Shown here: piece after piece, positions 59,444 to 64,000 of the stretch
Layout of the letters: the number at the start of each line of letters is the position of its first letter
Position numbering within the stretch: position 1 is the first letter of the stretch
DNA from: Xanthomonas cucurbitae
GTDB lineage: Bacteria > Pseudomonadota > Gammaproteobacteria > Xanthomonadales > Xanthomonadaceae
Length of the DNA stretch: 64,000 nt
Assembly (NCBI RefSeq): GCF_002939885.1
Contig: NZ_MDED01000004.1
Coordinates: 62,001 to 126,000, forward strand
Reading direction: 5' to 3'
The notes under the pieces: generated by a model
The model's database searches: none
Told to the model about the DNA's origin: nothing
Seen by the model: only the letters and a program-made list of their open reading frames with translations
Translations under genes and position numbers: made by a program

Positions 59444-59482
59444 CGCGGCGTGGCAGGTGGCATTGCTACCTGCCACGCCGCG
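59444..59482 (+). terminator. Hairpin terminator after bcsC
   Basis: CGCGGCGTGGCAGGT pairs perfectly with ACCTGCCACGCCGCG over 15 bases with a 9-base loop. There is no T-run; function is inferred from its place between convergent genes. Confidence 0.65.
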
Positions 59483-59523
59483 TGCAGCGATGCCGGTGAC
59501 GGCAGGCGGCATCACACAAACGA

Positions 59524-59543
59524 ACGGCGCCTTCCGGCGCCGT
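59524..59543 (-). terminator. Terminator of the PA-domain peptidase operon
   Basis: ACGGCGCC and GGCGCCGT form an 8-bp stem with a 4-base loop. On the minus strand it is followed by TCGTTTGTGTG, 31 bases past the peptidase stop. Confidence 0.7.
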
Positions 59544-59574
59544 CCGCATCCCCATCACCTGGTACACGCTTGCC

Positions 59575-61233
59575 TTACGGGCGAACCTTGGTGGCGCAGA
59601 CGAACGTGGCCGCCTGTTGCACGCGGCTGATCGCACCCTGGTCTTCCAGCTCACGCAGATGGTCGTTCATGCAGCTCAGGTAACCGAGGCGGTTGCCTGC
59701 ATTCTGGGTCTTGCACAGGCTGTTCTCGGCGGTGAGGTTGGCGCCGACGATCAGGCCGCCAGTCTCCACGGTCGGTACCAGCGTATTGCAGTTGCCCAGC
59801 CGGGTCAGGCCACGGTTCAAGGTCCAGCCGATGTCGGCAAACATCGCCGGGGTCAGGTCGATGTTCAGCTGCGCCTGCACTTCCGGCGTATCGAACGGCT
59901 CCATCAGCGCGTTCGGCTGCAGGTCGGTGTCGAAGTGCGAGAACGTCGAACCGCCGGCCACCACGCTGGGTGCATACAAGCGCGTGCGCCCCGCGCTGTC
60001 GGTGCCCTGCAGCAGCTCTGGATCCTCGTACAGCCCGGCCACGACCCCGGTGCTGCCCTTCAGGCGCGCGCCATCGACCTGCGACACCATGATCGCGGGG
60101 ATGGTGATGTCGGTGATCGGCGGTGCGGCATTGCCCATGGTCTGCACGCCGGCGGCGTTGTTGGCCACGATCACGCCCACTGCGCCATTGAGCTGGGCGT
60201 TCTTGGCCTTGATGGCGAAGGCGCAGGTGCCACGGTCGATCAGCGCCACCTTGCCGGTCACCTCGGCGGCGTTGGCGAATGGCGTCTCACAGCCATCGGT
60301 GGCCGAGGCGGCCGCAACGCCATCGTTGACGGTCACCACCGCGCGGGCGGGGAAATTGCTGGCGGTCGCCAGCGGCCCGAAGCTGGCAAAGCCCACTTCG
60401 AACTTGCCGGCAGCGCTGCTGGGTGCAGTGACCTGCAGCAGGGTGCGCGGATCCAGGACCAACGCCGCCTCGCGGTTGACCCCCGAGCCGGCCCACACCG
60501 TGCGGCCCGGCGTGCGCATCGCCTCGGCACGCAGGGCATTGGTCATGGCCGGGTCGTCGAAGCGCTTGTTCTGCACGTTGTCATAGGCCTGCGAGGTGTA
60601 GACGTCGGTCAGCCCGCTGCCCGAACCGAGTACGCCGGTGGTCTTGTTGAGGAAGCCGGCAGCGCCCAGCCCGTGGCCGATCTCGTGCATCACCACGTTG
60701 AGGAAGTTGATCTGGCCCTGCGGCGTCTTGCCGTCCAGGCCCAGGTACCAGCCCGAGCCGGCCAGGCAGTCGTCCTTGCCCAGGTCGCCGTTGAATTGCG
60801 AGAACACGTCGGCCGGATCGGCCGGATCCGGTACCAGGTCCTGCCCGGCGATCGCATCGCCCAGCGCAGACGGGTACAGCGTATTGGGCTTGGCGCCGGG
60901 GAAGTTGTTGACGATCCAGTTCGGGCCGGCCTGGCACAGCGTGCCGCCGGTGGCGGTACAGGTCAGCCGCGCGAACGAGGCGTAGACCTTGATCTCCACA
61001 GTGCTCTGCAGCACCGCGCCCCACAGGTCCATGGCGTACTGGTAGGCGATACGACGCTGCTCGCCCACCGAGCGCCCGGGATTGCCACCCAGCGGGGCAG
61101 TGGCGGTCGGGTCGTTCAAGCCGACGACGGTGCCGGCATCGCCATTGATGAGCGTGACGGTGGCAGCCGACGCCTGCGCCGTCGCGAGTGCCGCACCCAC
61201 CGCAAGGGACAACAGCAACAAGGGCTTATTCAT
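59575..61233 (-). CDS. Secreted PA-domain zinc metallopeptidase-like protein
   Basis: The 552-residue protein has a signal peptide (LLLLSLAVGAALATAQASA, cleavage near 24). A metal-binding HExxH in VVMHEIGHGLGAAGF lies near residue 200, and a protease-associated (PA) domain spans about 330-440 (VALIDRGTCAFAIKAKNAQLNGAVGVIVANN). The C-terminal stretch has several Cys. In the metzincin pattern HExxHxxGxxH the third His is replaced by Phe, so the third ligand, or activity itself, is uncertain. I chose ATG 61233; the reading from 61281 adds a Pro/Thr-rich lead inside the upstream gene. It overlaps that gene by 8 bases. Confidence 0.85.
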   Translation of the reverse strand: MNKPLLLLSLAVGAALATAQASAATVTLINGDAGTVVGLNDPTATAPLGGNPGRSVGEQRRIAYQYAMDLWGAVLQSTVEIKVYASFARLTCTATGGTLCQAGPNWIVNNFPGAKPNTLYPSALGDAIAGQDLVPDPADPADVFSQFNGDLGKDDCLAGSGWYLGLDGKTPQGQINFLNVVMHEIGHGLGAAGFLNKTTGVLGSGSGLTDVYTSQAYDNVQNKRFDDPAMTNALRAEAMRTPGRTVWAGSGVNREAALVLDPRTLLQVTAPSSAAGKFEVGFASFGPLATASNFPARAVVTVNDGVAAASATDGCETPFANAAEVTGKVALIDRGTCAFAIKAKNAQLNGAVGVIVANNAAGVQTMGNAAPPITDITIPAIMVSQVDGARLKGSTGVVAGLYEDPELLQGTDSAGRTRLYAPSVVAGGSTFSHFDTDLQPNALMEPFDTPEVQAQLNIDLTPAMFADIGWTLNRGLTRLGNCNTLVPTVETGGLIVGANLTAENSLCKTQNAGNRLGYLSCMNDHLRELEDQGAISRVQQAATFVCATKVRP

Positions 61234-61648
61234 GCGGCAGCGCCCCGTGCTCGGCGTGGGCGGGTTGGGTGTCGGCGTCATCGCCGTGTTCGATCACGAT
61301 GCGGCCATCGGCCTGGCGGGTGGCGGTCAGCGAACTCATTTGCGTGGCCGGCAACTTGCGCGCCACGGTGCCGTTGGGCAGCCGACGGACACTGGCCAGG
61401 GCGGCGGCTTCGTTCTGTGGCAGCGCGGCGGGAGTCGCCCGGCCGGTGGCGCTGCGGGCGGCGGCAGAGGCGGCCTGCTGATCCAGCGCCGCGCTCTCGG
61501 CGTCGGTCAGCGGGCGCAACTTGCCGGTGGCGGGATCGATACCGACCTTGGAGCTGGCGGCGACATCCTGCGCCGCGGCAATTGCCGGCAGGCAGGCCAG
61601 ACACAGCGCACCGGACAACATCCATCCAGGCTTGCGAAAGCTCATCAT
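61226..61648 (-). CDS. Small secreted partner protein of the PA-domain peptidase
   Basis: The 140-residue protein has a signal peptide (SGALCLACLPAIAAAQ, cleavage near 27). A mature part contains DPATGKLRPLTDAESAALDQQ and an acidic, His-containing tail. The DxxTGxLRxLTxxE stretch recalls a motif of short secreted proteins found with PEP-CTERM-type systems, but I cannot confirm that. Overlap with the peptidase gene (8 bases) implies one transcript. Its function is unknown; a chaperone or inhibitor is one possibility. Confidence 0.7.
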   Translation of the reverse strand: MMSFRKPGWMLSGALCLACLPAIAAAQDVAASSKVGIDPATGKLRPLTDAESAALDQQAASAAARSATGRATPAALPQNEAAALASVRRLPNGTVARKLPATQMSSLTATRQADGRIVIEHGDDADTQPAHAEHGALPHE

Positions 61649-62090
61649 TGTTGGGGTTTCCTTGGGTCCAACGGCAGAAAGAAAGTGGTGCGAGGGAGCG
61701 GTGTTCGGGTGGATCCTTCCGTTTTAGTCTGTTGATGACTGAATCATGAATCCGTGATTTGTGTCAAAATTTTGACGGGAAGGGAGCAAATGGCGAATCG
61801 ATGTGCTGAAAAAGTCAGTTCTGTGGATGCGTCCGGCTACCCGTTCACCAGGGAGTTGCCTTTTCACTGGTGCCTAGCCGGGAATTTGACGCGGCTGCTG
61901 CTGGCCGTTGCGTGTCGCCCGCGCCGTCTTGCCGCTGGCCTGGCGCGTCGACATGGCCGTGCGCAGCTGTCCAGTGGCCGGCTTCGGCCAGGCGCCCAGC
62001 CTGTCTCGACACGGCGCCGGCCGTTTCGCTCACCGCACGGTCTGGCCCCACGTCCTAAGATCGCGGCATCGTTTTTTCGGGAGCATCGGC
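61649..62090. other. Divergent intergenic region before def
   Basis: No convincing gene is visible. The part from about 61720 to 61800 is AT-rich and contains a perfect palindrome. A weak GGGAG at 62080-62084 precedes the def ATG. A long open frame across this region on the plus strand is out of frame with def and looks random. Confidence 0.5.
61763..61776. promoter_or_regulatory. Perfect palindrome GTCAAAATTTTGAC
   Basis: A 14-base perfect palindrome lies in the AT-rich block upstream of the PA-peptidase operon, about 115 bases before its first ATG. It could be a dimeric-repressor operator for that operon. No regulator gene is adjacent. Confidence 0.5.
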
Positions 62091-62606
62091 ATGATTCGCG
62101 AGATCATCCGCATGGGCGACAAGCGCCTGCTGCGCGTGGCACCTGTGGTGACCAACCTGGGCAGCGCGCAATTGCAGGCGCTGGTGGCCGACATGTTCGA
62201 CACCATGGACGACGCGCGCGGCGTGGGGCTGGCGGCGCCGCAGATCGCGGTGAACCTGCAATTGATGGTGTTCGGCTTCGAGGCCAGCGAGCGGTATCCC
62301 GAGGCGCCTGCCGTGCCGCGTACCGCATTGGCCAATGCGCAGATCGAGCCGCTGTCGGAAGAGATGGAGAACGGCTGGGAGGGGTGCCTGTCGATTCCCG
62401 GGTTGCGCGCGGTGATTCCGCGCTATCGCCGTATCCGGTACCGCGGCTTCGCGCCCGACGGCACGCCGATCGATCGCCAGGCCGAAGGCTTCCACGCGCG
62501 CGTCGTGCAGCACGAATACGACCATCTGGTCGGTCGCCTGTACCCCTCACGCATCGAGAACTTCGACACCTTCGGTTTCGAAGACGTGTTGTCGTACGAG
62601 CTGTAG
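62091..62606 (+). CDS. def: Peptide deformylase
   Basis: The 171-residue enzyme removes the N-formyl group from new proteins. All three family motifs are present: GVGLAAPQ near residue 45, EGCLSIPG near 98 (metal-binding Cys) and QHEYDHLVG near 140 (His metal ligands and catalytic Glu). The start at ATG 62091 gives [17 protein letters not shown]. It is not beside fmt, so it is probably a second, stand-alone copy; that is inference. Confidence 0.94.
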   Translation: MIREIIRMGDKRLLRVAPVVTNLGSAQLQALVADMFDTMDDARGVGLAAPQIAVNLQLMVFGFEASERYPEAPAVPRTALANAQIEPLSEEMENGWEGCLSIPGLRAVIPRYRRIRYRGFAPDGTPIDRQAEGFHARVVQHEYDHLVGRLYPSRIENFDTFGFEDVLSYEL

Positions 62607-62657
62607 CGCCTGGCGACGACCGCCGCGTGCCGTCTACCCGCACGCTAATCACAAACA

Positions 62658-62683
62658 GACAGGGCGCCTGATGGCGCCCTGTC
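62658..62683. terminator. Bidirectional terminator between def and ettA
   Basis: GACAGGGCGCC pairs with GGCGCCCTGTC (11 bp, loop TGAT). T-rich bases follow on both strands (CCTTGCTG on plus, TGTTTGTG on minus). It lies between convergent genes. Confidence 0.85.
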
Positions 62684-62701
62684 CTTGCTGCTGCAACGCC
62701 C

Positions 62702-64000
62702 TTACTTCAGCGCCTTGAAACGCAGGCGCTTCGGGCCGGCATCGTCGCCCATGCGGCGACGCTTGTCTTCTTCGTACTCGCGGTAGTTGCCCTGGAAGAA
62801 CTCCACGTGCGAGTCGCCTTCGAACGCCAGGATATGCGTGGCGATACGGTCCAGGAACCAGCGGTCATGCGAGATCACGAAAGTGTTGCCGGGGAACTCC
62901 AGCAACGCATCTTCCAGTGCGCGCAGCGTTTCGATGTCCAGGTCGTTGGACGGTTCGTCCAGCAGCAGCACGTTGCCGCCCTGCAACAGCGTCTTGGCCA
63001 TGTGCAGGCGACCGCGCTCACCGCCGGACAGCGAACCGACCATCTTCTGCTGGTCCTGGCCCTTGAAGTTGAAGCGGCCGATGTAGGCGCGCGACTGGAT
63101 CTCCACGCCATTGATGTTGAGGATGTCCAGGCCGCCTGCGATTTCCTGGAACACGTTGTGGTTGCCTTCCAGCGCGTCGCGGCTCTGGTCCACGTAGGAC
63201 AGCTGCACGGTCGGGCCGACCACGATCTCGCCGGAATCGGGCTTCTCCTGGCCGGTGATCATCTTGAACAGGGTCGACTTACCGGCACCGTTGGGGCCGA
63301 TGATGCCGACGATGGCGCCCGGCGGCACGATCATCGACAGGTTGTCGATCAGCAGGCGGTCGCCGAACTTCTTGGAGACGTTCTTGAATTCCATCACCGA
63401 GTTGCCCAGGCGCTCGCCCGGCGGGATGAAGATTTCATTGGTCTCGTTGCGGCGCTGGTAATCCACCGACTGCAGCTCTTCCAGGCGGGCCAGACGCGCC
63501 TTGCCCTTGGTGCGGCCGCCCTTGGCGTTCTGCCGCGACCATTCCAGTTCTTTCTGGATCGCCTTCTGGCGTGACTTTTCCTGGTTGTCTTCCTGCTTGA
63601 GGCGCTCGTCCTTCTGGGTCAGCCAGTCGGTGTAGTTGCCCTTCCACGGAATGCCGCGGCCGCGGTCCAGTTCCAGGATCCACTCGGCGGCGTTGTCCAG
63701 GAAGTAGCGATCATGAGTGACTGCCACCACGGTGCCGGTATAGCGCGCCAGGAACTGCTCCAGCCATTCCACCGACTCGGCGTCCAGGTGGTTGGTGGGT
63801 TCGTCGAGCAGCAGCATGTCCGGCTTCTGCAGCAGCAGGCGGCACAGCGCCACGCGGCGCTTTTCGCCACCGGACAGCTTGCCCACGATGGCCTCCCATG
63901 GCGGCAGGCGCAGTGCATCGGCGGCCACGTCCAGCTGGTTTTCCAGGGTGTGGGCATCGCCGGCGGCCAGGATCGCCTCCAGGCGCTCCTGTTCCTTGGC
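62702..64000 (-). CDS. ettA: Energy-dependent translational throttle ATPase EttA (5' end outside window)
   Basis: About 432 C-terminal residues of an ABC-F protein are present. The window edge cuts off the first Walker A. Visible are [28 protein letters not shown], the linker ([17 protein letters not shown]), the second Walker [32 protein letters not shown] and the C-terminus [17 protein letters not shown]. EttA binds the ribosomal E site and gates elongation according to ATP/ADP. The full length should be about 555 residues, so roughly 120 are missing. Confidence 0.95.
   Translation of the reverse strand, partial: AKEQERLEAILAAGDAHTLENQLDVAADALRLPPWEAIVGKLSGGEKRRVALCRLLLQKPDMLLLDEPTNHLDAESVEWLEQFLARYTGTVVAVTHDRYFLDNAAEWILELDRGRGIPWKGNYTDWLTQKDERLKQEDNQEKSRQKAIQKELEWSRQNAKGGRTKGKARLARLEELQSVDYQRRNETNEIFIPPGERLGNSVMEFKNVSKKFGDRLLIDNLSMIVPPGAIVGIIGPNGAGKSTLFKMITGQEKPDSGEIVVGPTVQLSYVDQSRDALEGNHNVFQEIAGGLDILNINGVEIQSRAYIGRFNFKGQDQQKMVGSLSGGERGRLHMAKTLLQGGNVLLLDEPSNDLDIETLRALEDALLEFPGNTFVISHDRWFLDRIATHILAFEGDSHVEFFQGNYREYEEDKRRRMGDDAGPKRLRFKALK

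Noticed and set aside
61754-62671. A 305-codon open frame across the def gene in another phase
   Set aside because: It is Arg/Pro/Gly-rich without motifs, whereas the def frame contains all three deformylase signatures.

Overview
The window reads as a high-GC gammaproteobacterial chromosome of the genus Xanthomonas. The evidence is a complete xps type II secretion cluster in the order E-F-G-H-I-J-K-L-M-N-D, a secreted family 1 pectate lyase, a large YadA-like adhesin, a secreted subtilase, and scattered GGGAATCGGGAAT-type repeats. I could not run searches, so product names rest on motifs, length, gene order and recall of the families.

Layout. 0.2-1.3 kb: pectate lyase. 1.5-6.5 kb (minus): pepA-holC-valS. 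6.6-8.8 kb: lptF-lptG. 8.9-11.4 kb: an RDD membrane protein (minus), xerD and a DsbC-like disulfide isomerase. 11.8-15.8 kb: purL, which carries two in-frame copies of the genomic repeat. 16.5-20.5 kb: trimeric autotransporter adhesin with a duplicated head. 20.7-22.6 kb: S8 protease interrupted by an amber codon. 22.7-33.6 kb: xps operon. The last third of xpsD, a small secreted-protein gene behind it and the first bases of the next gene form a low-GC patch. 34.1-34.9 kb: GT2-like protein. 35-40 kb (minus): UTRA regulator, PnuC-type transporter, TonB receptor (frameshifted) and APH-fold kinase, with a DasR-like operator in front of the kinase; this looks like a vitamin or precursor salvage unit.

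40.4-46.6 kb: a GT2 enzyme, then an outer-membrane barrel, an NfrB-like synthase (MshEN domain plus processive GT2), a polytopic membrane protein and a lipoprotein glycosidase. I infer a c-di-GMP-responsive glycan export system like the phage N4 receptor pathway. 46.8-48.0 kb: pncB. 48.2-59.4 kb: cellulose operon bcsD-(Pro-rich bcsP/O/H-like)-bcsA-B-Z-C, preceded by a good sigma-54 promoter match. 59.6-61.6 kb (minus): PA-domain metallopeptidase with a small secreted partner. 62.1-62.6 kb: peptide deformylase. 62.7-64.0 kb (minus): ettA, cut by the window edge.

How the genes connect. The Xps machine could export the pectate lyase and, if it is ever made, the protease. The adhesin, the NfrB-like glycan and cellulose would together shape attachment. 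The two polysaccharide synthases carry different c-di-GMP receptor folds (MshEN and PilZ) and lie about 5 kb apart. Three loci show recent damage or remodelling: the amber codon in the protease, the 2-base slip in the TonB receptor and the composition break inside xpsD. No rRNA, tRNA, insertion sequence or CRISPR array was seen.
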